From positions 1 to 56,205 of the forward strand of contig JAHQYM010000005.1 of assembly GCA_024421095.1 (NCBI GenBank): a stretch of DNA of 56,205 bases, given 5' to 3'. Position 1 is the stretch's first letter; the number at the start of each line of letters is the position of its first letter. The stretch is from Acidimicrobiia bacterium (lineage in GTDB: Bacteria; Actinomycetota; Acidimicrobiia; Acidimicrobiales; Aldehydirespiratoraceae). The translations under genes and the position numbers were made by a program. Below the pieces are notes generated by a model that saw nothing but the letters and a program-made list of their open reading frames with translations, had not been told where the DNA came from and made no database searches. Of this stretch, positions 35,472 to 44,417 are shown one piece after another.

Positions 35472-36250
35472 CTAGTCAAAATGTACCAGCAGTTGAAATA
35501 CGCGGCGTAAGCAAGGTATTCAATCCAGGAGGCAGCAACGAAGTATTGGCCCTAGAAGACATCAACCTTGAAATAGCTGCGGGTGATTTCGTTACCCTCA
35601 TCGGCCCGTCCGGTTGTGGCAAAAGTACCTTACTTCGCCTAGTGGCCGCATTGGTTGGCAGTAGTTCTGGAGAGGTGCTAGTCAACGGCAAATCAGCCGA
35701 TCAAGCCCGCCTCGATCGCGACTATTCCATGGTTTTTCAAAAAGCCGGCTTGTTCGATTGGAGAAATGTTGCTCGCAACATCGAACTTCCCCTTGAACTC
35801 ATGGGTTGGCGGAAGTCAGCACGGCACCGCCGTTCGACTGAAATGTTGGAGTTGGTACAACTGCAAGATTTTGCGCGGCATTTTCCGCAGCAACTTTCTG
35901 GTGGTATGGCACAACGTGTGGCCATTGCGAGAGCCATGTCATTCAATCCGGCACTATTGCTAATGGATGAACCTTTCGGAGCTTTAGATGAGATGACGCG
36001 AGAACATATGCAAAACGAAGTTTTGCGAATATGGTCGGAAACCAACACCACCGTAATCTTCGTGACCCATTCGATTTCTGAAGCAGTGTTCTTGTCAACT
36101 AAAGTAGTGGTGATGTCGCCGCGGCCCGGGCGGATCGCTGCTGTGCTCGAAAACCATCTCGAATCGCGAGACGACACGGCGCGAGATTCACCTGAGTTCT
36201 TCGCCAACGTTAGTGAAGTGCGCAAGTTGCTTCGAGCAGGCGAAAACTGA
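35468..36250 (+). CDS. ABC transporter ATP-binding protein (pyrimidine-linked)
   Basis: 260 residues: Walker A GPSGCGKSTLLR, QKAGLFDWRNVARNIELPL as the Q-loop, signature [14 protein letters not shown], Walker B LLLMDEPFGALDEMT, switch His in VTHSISEAVFLS. SsuB/TauB type. GTG start overlaps the first permease and its TGA overlaps the second (TGATG), so all three are co-translated. Confidence 0.92.
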   Translation: MTSQNVPAVEIRGVSKVFNPGGSNEVLALEDINLEIAAGDFVTLIGPSGCGKSTLLRLVAALVGSSSGEVLVNGKSADQARLDRDYSMVFQKAGLFDWRNVARNIELPLELMGWRKSARHRRSTEMLELVQLQDFARHFPQQLSGGMAQRVAIARAMSFNPALLLMDEPFGALDEMTREHMQNEVLRIWSETNTTVIFVTHSISEAVFLSTKVVVMSPRPGRIAAVLENHLESRDDTARDSPEFFANVSEVRKLLRAGEN

Positions 36251-37026
36251 TGAAACAACTATCTAACTTCGTGCAAATCTGGCCACCTTTGGTTGCAACC
36301 GCGATTGCTTTAGGCTCTTGGGAATTCCTCTTGTGGATCACTCAACCTGATGGTTTTGTTTTGCCTCCCCCTACCGAAATTGCTGCTGCCGTAGGCGAAA
36401 ACTTTGCGACCATCACTACAGCAACGAGAGTTACCGGTTTCATAATCGTGACTGGTTTAGTTGCGGGTGTGTTGCTTGGTATCACTGCGGCTTTGCTGGT
36501 CACCACGTTCCGAACCGCTAATGAGACAATCACACCTTTAGCAGTCGCCATCAACGCCATACCCATCGTGGCCCTAGCACCCATTTTCAACTTTTGGTTC
36601 GGCCTTTTGTCTCCCCGCTCTAACCAAGCCGTGGTGGTAGCGTTAGTGTTCTTTCCGATTGTTATTAACACGGCTCGCGGTTTAACCGAAGTGGAACCAA
36701 GTCAAATCGAGTTGATGGAGTCTTACGGGGTTCGCAAGTGGCGGATTATTCGAGAGGTGCGCATCCCCAACGCTATGCCGTTCTTTTTCACAGCTTTGAA
36801 ACTGGCGACTTCGCTGGCCGTAATCGCAGCTATCGTGGCCGAGTATTTTGGCGGCCGCCAAGACGCATTAGGAAACATCATCACTAGTTCCGCTGGGCTA
36901 ACCCGTTACGCAGATGCTTGGGCCGCGGTTCTAGCGGGGTCGTTACTCGGAATAGTTCTCTACGGTGTGGCCGTGCTCGCCGAGCGTGTCACCATGCCGT
37001 GGTACTTTCTCGCTCGGAGGTCATGA
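36250..37026 (+). CDS. ABC transporter permease (second, pyrimidine-linked)
   Basis: 258 residues, six membrane helices, with EVEPSQIELMESYGVRKWRI and REVRIPNAMPFFFTALKLAT as the EAA loop. Related to, but clearly different from, the first permease, which supports a heterodimeric channel. The two-permease plan is unusual for the TauC/SsuC family, where one gene normally serves as a homodimer. Confidence 0.87.
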   Translation: MKQLSNFVQIWPPLVATAIALGSWEFLLWITQPDGFVLPPPTEIAAAVGENFATITTATRVTGFIIVTGLVAGVLLGITAALLVTTFRTANETITPLAVAINAIPIVALAPIFNFWFGLLSPRSNQAVVVALVFFPIVINTARGLTEVEPSQIELMESYGVRKWRIIREVRIPNAMPFFFTALKLATSLAVIAAIVAEYFGGRQDALGNIITSSAGLTRYADAWAAVLAGSLLGIVLYGVAVLAERVTMPWYFLARRS

Positions 37027-37096
37027 GCAATCAGCGCCTTCAAGCAAGAAAAAACAAAAGAAACCAACAAATGAAATGCAACCCTGGAGGAAAATC

Positions 37097-38275
37097 ATGA
37101 AACTACAACAATCCCTAATTAGACTCTTAGTGCCACTCTTGGCGCTGGGAGTGCTGGCCGGAGCCTGCGGAAGCGACAGCAACACAGAACCGGTACCAAC
37201 AACCACCGCAGCACCAACAACTGCGGCACCGACGACTACAGAAGCTTCAATGCCTGAAGAGTTGACACCAATAAAACTGCAGCTGCAGTGGTTCACTCAA
37301 GCACAGTTCGCCGGCTATTACGCCGCGCTTGCCCGTGGCTTCTACGAAGATGTCGGACTAGATGTTGAAATACTTGAAGGTGGGTTAGATATCGTTCCTG
37401 CTTCGGTACTTAATTCTGGTGCGGCTGATTTCGCGGTCTCTTGGGTGCCCCGAGGTCTGGTGCCACGCGAAGAGGGCACCAACATTACCAACATCGCTCA
37501 AATTTTCCAGCGCAGTGCCACGCTGCAAGTAGCTTTCGCCGATTCGGGGATTAGTTCGGTCGCAGACCTAGCCGGCAAGAACGTGGGCAATTGGGGCTTT
37601 GGCAACGAATTCGAGATGCTCGCTGGCCTGCGCCGCAACGATCTTGACCCTGAATCTGATGTGACGCTGGTGCAGCAAGCGTTCGATATGCTCGCCTTGA
37701 TCAACGGCGACGTTGATGCTGCTCAGGCAATGATCTACAACGAATATGCACAGGTGCTTGAAACGGTCAACCCCGATACTGGCGAACTTTATCAACCAGA
37801 AGATCTCAACATCATCGACTGGAACGACGAAGGCACCGCCATGTTGCAAGACGCTTTGTGGGCCGATGCTGATCGCCTAGAGACTGACGCTGCCTATCGT
37901 GATGCCGCAGTGCGTTTTGTGGAAGCATCAATTCGTGGTTGGGCGTATTGCCGAGACAACGCCAACGCATGTGTCGACATCGTCCTTGATAATGCTTCCA
38001 CCTTGGGCGAGTCGCATCAAGCCTGGCAACTAAACGAAGTCAGTTCGCTAATCTGGCCGTCGCCACTCGGAGCCGGTGTTATGGATCCTGAACTTTGGAA
38101 TCAAACTGTTGAAATCGCCGTTAGCGAACAAATACTCTCAAGCCCGCCCGACGAAGGTGCCTACCGCACCGACATCGCAGAAGAAGCAGTCGCCAAACTG
38201 CGTGAGCAGGGTGTCGATGTGGTTGGCAACGACTTCGAACGTATCGTTGTGGAACTTCGAGAAGGTGGGGAGTAA
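37097..38275 (+). CDS. NMT1/THI5-like substrate-binding lipoprotein
   Basis: 392 residues from ATG 37097 with GGAGG six bases upstream. Signal peptide ends in GVLAGAC (lipid-anchored Cys), followed by a Thr/Ala/Pro linker. The binding domain has PIKLQLQWFTQAQFAGYYAA, RGFYEDVGLDVEILEGG and VSWVPRG, typical of proteins that bind pyrimidine-like rings such as thiamine precursors. Beside dihydropyrimidinase the ligand is likely a pyrimidine base or its reduced form. Last gene of the cluster. Confidence 0.88.
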   Translation: MKLQQSLIRLLVPLLALGVLAGACGSDSNTEPVPTTTAAPTTAAPTTTEASMPEELTPIKLQLQWFTQAQFAGYYAALARGFYEDVGLDVEILEGGLDIVPASVLNSGAADFAVSWVPRGLVPREEGTNITNIAQIFQRSATLQVAFADSGISSVADLAGKNVGNWGFGNEFEMLAGLRRNDLDPESDVTLVQQAFDMLALINGDVDAAQAMIYNEYAQVLETVNPDTGELYQPEDLNIIDWNDEGTAMLQDALWADADRLETDAAYRDAAVRFVEASIRGWAYCRDNANACVDIVLDNASTLGESHQAWQLNEVSSLIWPSPLGAGVMDPELWNQTVEIAVSEQILSSPPDEGAYRTDIAEEAVAKLREQGVDVVGNDFERIVVELREGGE

Positions 38276-38284
38276 ACCATCTGC

Positions 38285-38671
38285 TTAGAGATCTGGCTGG
38301 TAGACACCTAAGATGTTGCCACTCGGATCTTTGAAATGAAAACGCCGTCCGCCCGGGTAGGGGTAAATCGCAGAGACGATCTCCCCGCCCGCGGCGGATA
38401 CTTCATCTTGTGTCTGCTCTAGGTTGGTGCTGCTCAGCAATACGAGTGGGCCTATCGCGTTTTCCGATTCGGGCTCGTGTGCTGGCGCAGCTTGTGCTGT
38501 GCCGTTTAGCCCTACTTCAATTGCCGCACCGGCGCTGACTTCGTATGCCACGTAAGTGGGGCCATAATCAGTCCATTGCCAGCCGAACACACGCTGATAA
38601 AACTGCTTTGTGTCGCCCAAGTTGGGCGCTGGAAGTTCTACGTAGGTAACTTCAAGTGTGGTTTCGTTCAT
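38285..38671 (-). CDS. VOC (glyoxalase/bleomycin-resistance) family protein
   Basis: 128 residues from ATG 38671, with GAGGAGGG just upstream. YVELPAPNLGDTKQFYQRVFGW opens the paired beta-alpha-beta-beta-beta units and YPGGRRFHFKDPSGNILGVYQ closes them with a metal-type Asp/Gly turn. Substrate unknown. It converges on the binding-protein gene and is followed upstream by tRNA-Arg. Confidence 0.82.
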   Translation of the reverse strand: MNETTLEVTYVELPAPNLGDTKQFYQRVFGWQWTDYGPTYVAYEVSAGAAIEVGLNGTAQAAPAHEPESENAIGPLVLLSSTNLEQTQDEVSAAGGEIVSAIYPYPGGRRFHFKDPSGNILGVYQPDL

Positions 38672-38707
38672 TGCTCCATCCCTCCTCTGGTAGGCAAGAA
38701 ACGTTAG

Positions 38708-38781
38708 CACCTCCGACAGGACTTGAACCTGCAACCTGCGAGGTAGAAGCTCGCTGCTCTATCCAGTTGAGCTACGGAGGC
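38708..38781 (-). tRNA. tRNA-Arg (TCT)
   Basis: Minus-strand cloverleaf with acceptor GCCTCCG/CGGAGGT (a G-U closing pair), anticodon stem GCGAG/CTCGC and loop CTTCTAC (anticodon TCT). CCA not encoded. Confidence 0.9.
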
Positions 38782-38864
38782 AGAATAATCGTACGCCATT
38801 TGCCACAAGTCGCTACACTTTACGGTTAACCTTGTTTTCAAGTAGTATGGAAATAAGTCAACAT

Positions 38865-38939
38865 GGTGGGCGTAGCTCAGTTGGTTAGAGCGCCTGGTTG
38901 TGGTCCAGGAGGTCGGGGGTTCGAGTCCCCTCGTTCACC
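38865..38939 (+). tRNA. tRNA-His (GTG)
   Basis: Cloverleaf with the extra 5' G at 38865 opposite C at 38939, typical of tRNA-His. Anticodon stem CCTGG/CCAGG, loop TTGTGGT (anticodon GTG). Confidence 0.93.
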
Positions 38940-38964
38940 CGTATAGTCGCTGCGGCGACAACGC

Positions 38965-39040
38965 GCACCTCTAGCTCAACTGGCAGAGCAACGGACTCTT
39001 AATCCGCAGGTTCTGGGTTCGAATCCCAGGGGGTGTACCA
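38965..39040 (+). tRNA. tRNA-Lys (CTT), CCA encoded
   Basis: Cloverleaf with acceptor GCACCTC/GGGGTGT, anticodon loop CTCTTAA (anticodon CTT) and T-loop TTCGAAT. Unlike the others here it encodes CCA (39038-39040). The top anticodon pair is an A-C mismatch. Confidence 0.9.
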
Positions 39041-39041
39041 C

Positions 39042-39896
39042 TTAGGCGCTTAGCAAGATCCGTGCTACTAGGTCTTGGCCGAAGGCCGTGAGAATAGCGA
39101 GATACATCAATCCAGTTGCGGCCATCACCGCGGAATAAGCACGTTCACGAAGTGCAGCAATGGTAACTCCGACTAAAGCGATGGTAGTGAGCACGCACGC
39201 CACCCAGAACCAACCAAGTAAACCGTTGTAAGCGTCATCAATTGTGCCGTTCAGCACCGACACCATCCCCACCGGCCACAACAACAACACAGTCTCGGGC
39301 ACCCAAACAATGCCTGTCCAGCGTACTAGTTCCAACATCGGGTCTCTACGTAGACCGGGTTGCACAAGATACCAATGCCCCAAAAGCATGGCATCGGTCA
39401 CCACACCCATAAACAACGCGCTGACTAGCCCCCTAGCAACTGACAGCGCAACTGGGTCACCGGCAAAGACTGATGCGAACAGCACCGCAACCATCCCAAG
39501 CGCAGCCGCGAGTAAGTCTAGTTGCGGAGGAAACTCAGGCGCGCAAGGCTCAAAACGTGGTTCGTCTCGGTCAATACCAGTCATCGCCGCGACCCGCGCC
39601 GTATTGCGTTCAGCCCGTAACTTTTGCCCCAATACCCCTGCCGATTTACGAACCATCGACACCACCAACGCGAACATCCCGCAAAGCACGAAACCGAGGG
39701 TGGCGAGGTCTCGGGTCCAGACTATTTCTGTGCTTAGCGCGGCAACTAACGAGCCAAGCGCCAGAGCCAAAAAGACTATCCGTTGGATCCAGCCGTAGCC
39801 GAGACCAACTTCACGGCGCCGTGTTGTGACCCACAGAAAAACCCAACCGCCAGCTGCCCACTGCACCAAAACTGTTGCTGCATCAATACTGATCAC
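39042..39896 (-). CDS. Hypothetical multi-spanning membrane protein, 284 residues
   Basis: I do not recognise a family. Hydrophobic segments at about 5-25, 38-58, 65-82, 128-148, 155-172, 195-215, 225-250 and 262-280 suggest eight helices. The loop after the third is charged (VRKSAGVLGQKLRAERNTAR). Helix six region has the motif DAMLLGHWYLVQPGLRRDP, which resembles haem-copper assembly or quinol-linked membrane proteins only loosely. It ends one base after the tRNA-Lys on the opposite strand. Confidence 0.6.
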   Translation of the reverse strand: MISIDAATVLVQWAAGGWVFLWVTTRRREVGLGYGWIQRIVFLALALGSLVAALSTEIVWTRDLATLGFVLCGMFALVVSMVRKSAGVLGQKLRAERNTARVAAMTGIDRDEPRFEPCAPEFPPQLDLLAAALGMVAVLFASVFAGDPVALSVARGLVSALFMGVVTDAMLLGHWYLVQPGLRRDPMLELVRWTGIVWVPETVLLLWPVGMVSVLNGTIDDAYNGLLGWFWVACVLTTIALVGVTIAALRERAYSAVMAATGLMYLAILTAFGQDLVARILLSA

Positions 39897-39952
39897 CGCA
39901 CCAAGCTAGCGCCTCAGCGAAGGATCTTGACCTTGCATATATGCTTAAGTCC

Positions 39953-40027
39953 AGTTAAGTTAAGTGGACTTAAGTTAAGTGGACTTAAGTTAACTCAACT
40001 TAAGTTAAGTGGAGTTAAGTTAAGTGG
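39953..40027. repeat. Five 15-bp tandem repeats upstream of the ATPase gene
   Basis: Units of (A)(C/G)TTAAGTTAAGTGG start at 39953, 39968, 39983, 39998 and 40013; the third diverges to TTAACTCA, and a partial unit follows. Each contains TTAAGTTAAGT. They end 11 bp before the first possible ATG of the DUF234 ATPase. Confidence 0.92.
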
Positions 40028-40038
40028 AGTTATGCTGA

Positions 40039-41571
40039 ATGCATACTGCTATGGAGACACTAACCATGAAAGACTTGTCGAAGCCCGAGAACCTTTACGA
40101 CCGTGAAGCAGAGTGGAAAGACCTGACGCGGTTTGCCTGCGCTCCAAGCGTTAGACTGCGCTTGGGACTCGTCTATGGTAGACGACGCTACGGAAAGAGT
40201 TATCTACTGCGTCGCCTGGTTGAGACGTTGGGTGGGGTATATCACTTAGCCTTGCGCGAAGAACCTAGACCTTCGCTCAACCGCTTCACCAACAACCTAA
40301 CTAGACAAATCCAGTGGACACCGCAAGCACCGTTTCAAGACTGGTTTGATGCACTCATTGGGGCTACAACCGCCCTAGGTAGCAGCGGCACGCAACCTAA
40401 AGTTCTCGTGATAGACGAATATCCCTACCTGCAGCAAAACAACCTTGAACTCGAATCAGCACTACAAGCCGTAATGGACGAAGCTTCCGCAGGTGAACTC
40501 ACCAAGAAATGGACAGCGCCTGTGAGTGTGATCTTATGCGGCTCAGCCATGTCCGCAATGACACAACTCTTGAGCGGTACATCTCCATTACGAGGCCGTG
40601 CAGTCCTAGACATGCCTCTAAACCCTTTTGATTTTCGGCAATCTCGCGACTATTGGGGAATCCAGAACCCAGCCGTGGCGTTCAACGTCGACACCGTGGT
40701 GGGCGGAGCACCTGGTTACAAAGACCTCACCTCCGATATGGGTATTCCGCGCAGCCCTGCACAGTTCACAAAATGGATCACGTCGACCGTGTTGAACCCA
40801 TCTCATGTGCTTTTTCGAGAAGATGAATACCTGCTGCGCGAAGACCCTCGGGTGACCAACGAAGCCACCTATTATTCGCTTCTCCAAGCGGTAGCTGATG
40901 GGCGATCAACACCAGCCAAGATAGCCTCGGCGCTTGCCAAGTCTGCTAACGACTTTAGCCACCACCTCAAGGTCATGACCAGCGCTGGTTTCGTTGTCCG
41001 CCATCACGACCTGCTCGCCGTAAAACGACCGATATATCGAGTAGCCGACCCAATCGTGCGTTTCCATCATCTCATCAACCGTCGGCACCGGGCGCGTCTC
41101 GAAGATCGGCAAGCTGCCGAGGTTTGGGCCGATACAAGCAATACCTACCGCTCACAAATCCTTGGCCCTCACTTTGAGACGCTTTGCCGCTTCTGGATAG
41201 ACAAATATGCCTCAGAAGCAACCCTAGGCGGCGAAACTGAGCAATGCGGGTCAGTGCAAATCCACGACCGTCGGCAACGCCTTAGTTTCGAGTTGGACGT
41301 GGTCGCGTTAAAGCGTGGCGCTCACGCCGAAACCTTCAAAACCATCCAGATTGTTGGTGAAGCCAAGGCCCACCGACTAGACCCCAGCGCGCTCGAGCGG
41401 CTAGACCGACTTGTCGATCACTTGGCGAGTCGCTCAAACATAATCTTCTCGCCGACCGCGAAACGCATCCTCTTCTCACTTCGAGGTTTTACCCCCACTC
41501 TGACAACGGTTGCCAAGAGCCGTTCTGATGTGGAACTAGTCGACCTCCAACGACTTTACGAAGGCGAATAA
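40039..41571 (+). CDS. AAA ATPase with DUF234 nuclease-like domain
   Basis: Up to 510 residues; starts at ATG 40039, 40054 or 40069 are all possible, the last giving MKDLSKPENLYDREAEW. Walker A is GLVYGRRRYGKSYLL, Walker B KVLVIDEYPYL, and sensor 1 SVILCGSAMSAM. A winged-helix stretch follows (AKIASALAKSANDFSHHLKV), then a DUF234-like C-terminal part with SFELDVVALKRG and QIVGEAKAH, a PD-(D/E)xK-type layout. Such proteins are common in archaea and in bacterial accessory regions; role unknown, possibly toxin-like or defence-related. Confidence 0.8.
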   Translation: MHTAMETLTMKDLSKPENLYDREAEWKDLTRFACAPSVRLRLGLVYGRRRYGKSYLLRRLVETLGGVYHLALREEPRPSLNRFTNNLTRQIQWTPQAPFQDWFDALIGATTALGSSGTQPKVLVIDEYPYLQQNNLELESALQAVMDEASAGELTKKWTAPVSVILCGSAMSAMTQLLSGTSPLRGRAVLDMPLNPFDFRQSRDYWGIQNPAVAFNVDTVVGGAPGYKDLTSDMGIPRSPAQFTKWITSTVLNPSHVLFREDEYLLREDPRVTNEATYYSLLQAVADGRSTPAKIASALAKSANDFSHHLKVMTSAGFVVRHHDLLAVKRPIYRVADPIVRFHHLINRRHRARLEDRQAAEVWADTSNTYRSQILGPHFETLCRFWIDKYASEATLGGETEQCGSVQIHDRRQRLSFELDVVALKRGAHAETFKTIQIVGEAKAHRLDPSALERLDRLVDHLASRSNIIFSPTAKRILFSLRGFTPTLTTVAKSRSDVELVDLQRLYEGE

Positions 41572-41585
41572 GTGGCCTGCGCCAA

Positions 41586-42704
41586 TCACGCTTCCACCAC
41601 AGCCAAGTGGTGATCGGCCAGATTCAACGGGTCGGGGCCACCATCGGTAGCAACAACAATGTCTTCAATACGCATGCCCCAACAGCCCGGCAGATAAATT
41701 CCGGGTTCCACAGAAAACGCATTCCCAGACACTAGCGGTTCTTGGTTACCTTCAATTATGTAGGGGTCTTCGTGCGCTTCGACACCAATCCCATGCCCTG
41801 TTCGGTGGATAAAATAACTGCCGAAACCAGCCGCGGTAATCCGCTGGCGAGCCGCTTGGTCCACTGCTTGGGCTGGCGTGCCAACTAGCGCTGATTTGAC
41901 TGCCGCGGCCTGCGCCTCATGCAACACAGCATAAGCCTCAAGATAATCACGATCGGGGGTTGCCCCTACCCAAACGCATCGCGTCAAATCGGAACAGTAA
42001 CCGACACCATCTGAACCGATCATCGTGCCGCCGAAGTCACACAACACTGCCTCGCCGGCAGCGATCTTGCGAGAACCCGCATGATGATGAGGGCTGGCCG
42101 CATTTTCGCCGGCCGCAACGATAGCGAAGTTGACACGGTCGTGTCCCTCAGCAAGAATTTGGCGGCCGAGTTCAGCCGAAACTTCAGCTTCCGTCTTGCC
42201 GATTAGAGGAATCTCCCCTCGCTGCAGTCGCCCGGCGATGGTATCTACGGCGCGGCTCGCGGTTCGCAAACGTTCGATTTCCTCAGCATCTTTCACCGCG
42301 CGGATGGCGCTGGTTATCGTGCTTGCACGCCGAAAGTTGGTATTTGGTTTTGCGGTCATCAAGTCAACAAGAAAACCCGACCAAGTTTGGTCGCCTAGCG
42401 CGGCGCTGGTTGCTTTACCCATCAACTCAGCGATTATCGCTATTGGGTCTTCGCTTTCCGCCCAGGGCCTCAACGCGAAAATTTCTGAATACGGAGTTAC
42501 GCGAGCCATTTCTAACTCGGGTACAACAAGCGTCGCTGCATCGTCACGGGGCACGACCAACATGGTGATTCGCTCCAGCGGCATCGCCTCGTATCCACAA
42601 AAATACGGTAGATCGGCACCAACCGACAAGAGCAGCAGATCAACCCCCTGTTGGGTCATTTGTGCTCGCGCATTGCCTAGTCTCTTGCTGAAACTCTTAG
42701 ACAT
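41586..42704 (-). CDS. Xaa-Pro aminopeptidase/dipeptidase (M24 family)
   Basis: 372 residues with the pita-bread metallopeptidase domain: VNFAIVAAGENAASPHHHAG, CDFGGTMIGSDGVGYCSDLTR (two metal Asp), HRTGHGIGVEAHEDPYI, and FSVEPGIYLPGCWGMRIED (metal Glu pair). It removes residues before proline. It overlaps the end of the lipBA gene by eight bases. Confidence 0.9.
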   Translation of the reverse strand: MSKSFSKRLGNARAQMTQQGVDLLLLSVGADLPYFCGYEAMPLERITMLVVPRDDAATLVVPELEMARVTPYSEIFALRPWAESEDPIAIIAELMGKATSAALGDQTWSGFLVDLMTAKPNTNFRRASTITSAIRAVKDAEEIERLRTASRAVDTIAGRLQRGEIPLIGKTEAEVSAELGRQILAEGHDRVNFAIVAAGENAASPHHHAGSRKIAAGEAVLCDFGGTMIGSDGVGYCSDLTRCVWVGATPDRDYLEAYAVLHEAQAAAVKSALVGTPAQAVDQAARQRITAAGFGSYFIHRTGHGIGVEAHEDPYIIEGNQEPLVSGNAFSVEPGIYLPGCWGMRIEDIVVATDGGPDPLNLADHHLAVVEA

Positions 42705-44376
42705 GGGCTAACGCAATTTCACTACGTCCGGAACTGTTGGGGCGCAACTGTTCTGCCGCTTGGCGGGCATGATAGCTCGACCGGGTCAACGGTGAGGATT
42801 CAACGTGGCCAATTCCGTGACGCTCACCAAAGCGCTTCCAATCATCAAAATCCTTGGGCTGCCACCACTGCGCCACTGGGAGATGCCGCACACTCGGACG
42901 CAAATACTGGCCGATGGTCACAATGTCGACACCAATCGCGGCCAGATCAACGAGTGTCTGACGCACTTCATCGTCGCGCTCTCCCATACCCACTATGACC
43001 GAAGATTTGGTCGTCAAACCGGCGGCTTTGGCGTGGGCCAAGACGGCTAGGCTGCGTGCGTAGCTAGCGGACGGACGCACCGCGCGTTGCAGGCGTGCCA
43101 CCGTCTCAATGTTGTGGTTGAAGACATCTGGTCGAGCGTCGAAAACTCGGGAAAGGGCAGCCAGGCAACCTTTGAAGTCGGAAACGAGAGTTTCGATTTG
43201 GCACTGCGGAACGCGGGCGCGGATCGCCTGCACTACATCGGCCACAGCAGCAGCACCGCCGTCGTCTAGATCATCTCTGGCCACCATGGTTACCACCGCG
43301 TGACGCAACGCCATCGACTCCACGGCTTGCGCCACGCGTTGAGATTCAGAGGGGGCGGGTGGTAGTGGCGCACGAGTGTCGACTAAGCAAAAGCCGCAAG
43401 CTCGGGTGCAACGTTCACCTAGGATCATGAAAGTGGCAGTACCGTCATTCCAACACTCTGAAATGTTGGGGCAGGCTGCTTCTTCGCATACGGTCACAAG
43501 CTTGAGATCGCGCAGCGTTGATTTGACACGCCGGTATTCGTTGCCAGGATCGAACTTTACCCGCAGCCATTCAGGTTTGCGGGAACGCACCGGCAAAGGT
43601 GCTTGGTCGGCAACGCCAGCTTGCGCGAGACGGCCCAGTAGACGCAGTGAGGTTCCTTCTGCTTGAGAAACGTAAGTTTCAGGCGGCAGGTATGGGCCTT
43701 GATCCGTGCGGTGGTTGCCTCGTGTTGCTTTGAAGCCAACGCTCGCATGGTCGACCGATTTGTGTTTGGCAAACACCTGCAGCGCCTTTTCGGTAAACAC
43801 CTCAACTATTTCGGGCATCGAAACACTTATGCCCAGTTCCGCTAATGAGGTGACACCTTTGTCGGCAATGCCGCAGGGCACGATCCGCTCAAACCAAGCC
43901 AAATCTGGGTTGACGTTTAGCGCCACTCCATGCATGGCACGCCCGCGTGAAATCCGCGCACCGATGGCCGCTATCTTTGCAGGTTCCGCCGCTCCAGTAT
44001 CAACCCACACCCCATGGCAACCCCTGAGCCGTTGCCCAACTACCCCAACATCGCCCAGACAGTCGATTAGAATTTGTTCAAGGGTGGCAACATACGCTGC
44101 GGTGTCGGCCATACCTCCACCACGCTGCCCCGGTACTTCAACAATGGGGTATGCAACCAATTGGCCTGGGCCGTGATAGGTCACATCACCGCCACGGTCT
44201 GTTTCGATAAGGTCGGCACCAAACGCTGCGATGTCGGCTAGGAGATGTGTGGGCGGGGTGCGCTTGGTGGTGGTTACCACATGCTGGTGTTCCATCAACA
44301 GCAGATACTCGTGTTGGCGATTGGCAAATAGGGCTCGCTGCAGCGCTAGTGCATCGCCATAAGCGACCCGCCCCAA
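42697..44376 (-). CDS. lipBA: Fused octanoyltransferase (LipB) and lipoyl synthase (LipA)
   Basis: One 559-residue frame. Residues 1 to about 215 are LipB: HQHVVTTTKRTPPTHLL, TDRGGDVTYHGPGQLVAYPI, IAAIGARISRGRAMHGVALN, and the catalytic Cys in IVPCGIADKGVTS. From about 260 it is LipA: auxiliary-cluster cysteines in CEEAACPNISEC, radical-SAM cysteines in CTRACGFC, NHNIETVARL, VGMGERDDEV, and RSSYHARQ near the end. A single chain would load octanoate on E2/H domains and insert sulfur. It follows the E2 gene by about 40 bp and couples to the peptidase gene. TTG 44376 is the shortest start; the frame is open back to CTG overlapping the E2 stop. Confidence 0.93.
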   Translation of the reverse strand: MGRVAYGDALALQRALFANRQHEYLLLMEHQHVVTTTKRTPPTHLLADIAAFGADLIETDRGGDVTYHGPGQLVAYPIVEVPGQRGGGMADTAAYVATLEQILIDCLGDVGVVGQRLRGCHGVWVDTGAAEPAKIAAIGARISRGRAMHGVALNVNPDLAWFERIVPCGIADKGVTSLAELGISVSMPEIVEVFTEKALQVFAKHKSVDHASVGFKATRGNHRTDQGPYLPPETYVSQAEGTSLRLLGRLAQAGVADQAPLPVRSRKPEWLRVKFDPGNEYRRVKSTLRDLKLVTVCEEAACPNISECWNDGTATFMILGERCTRACGFCLVDTRAPLPPAPSESQRVAQAVESMALRHAVVTMVARDDLDDGGAAAVADVVQAIRARVPQCQIETLVSDFKGCLAALSRVFDARPDVFNHNIETVARLQRAVRPSASYARSLAVLAHAKAAGLTTKSSVIVGMGERDDEVRQTLVDLAAIGVDIVTIGQYLRPSVRHLPVAQWWQPKDFDDWKRFGERHGIGHVESSPLTRSSYHARQAAEQLRPNSSGRSEIALAHV

Positions 44377-44417
44377 CCAGCGAACCCGCAGTGTCGGTTC
44401 AGGGGTAGTTGGCCCTC

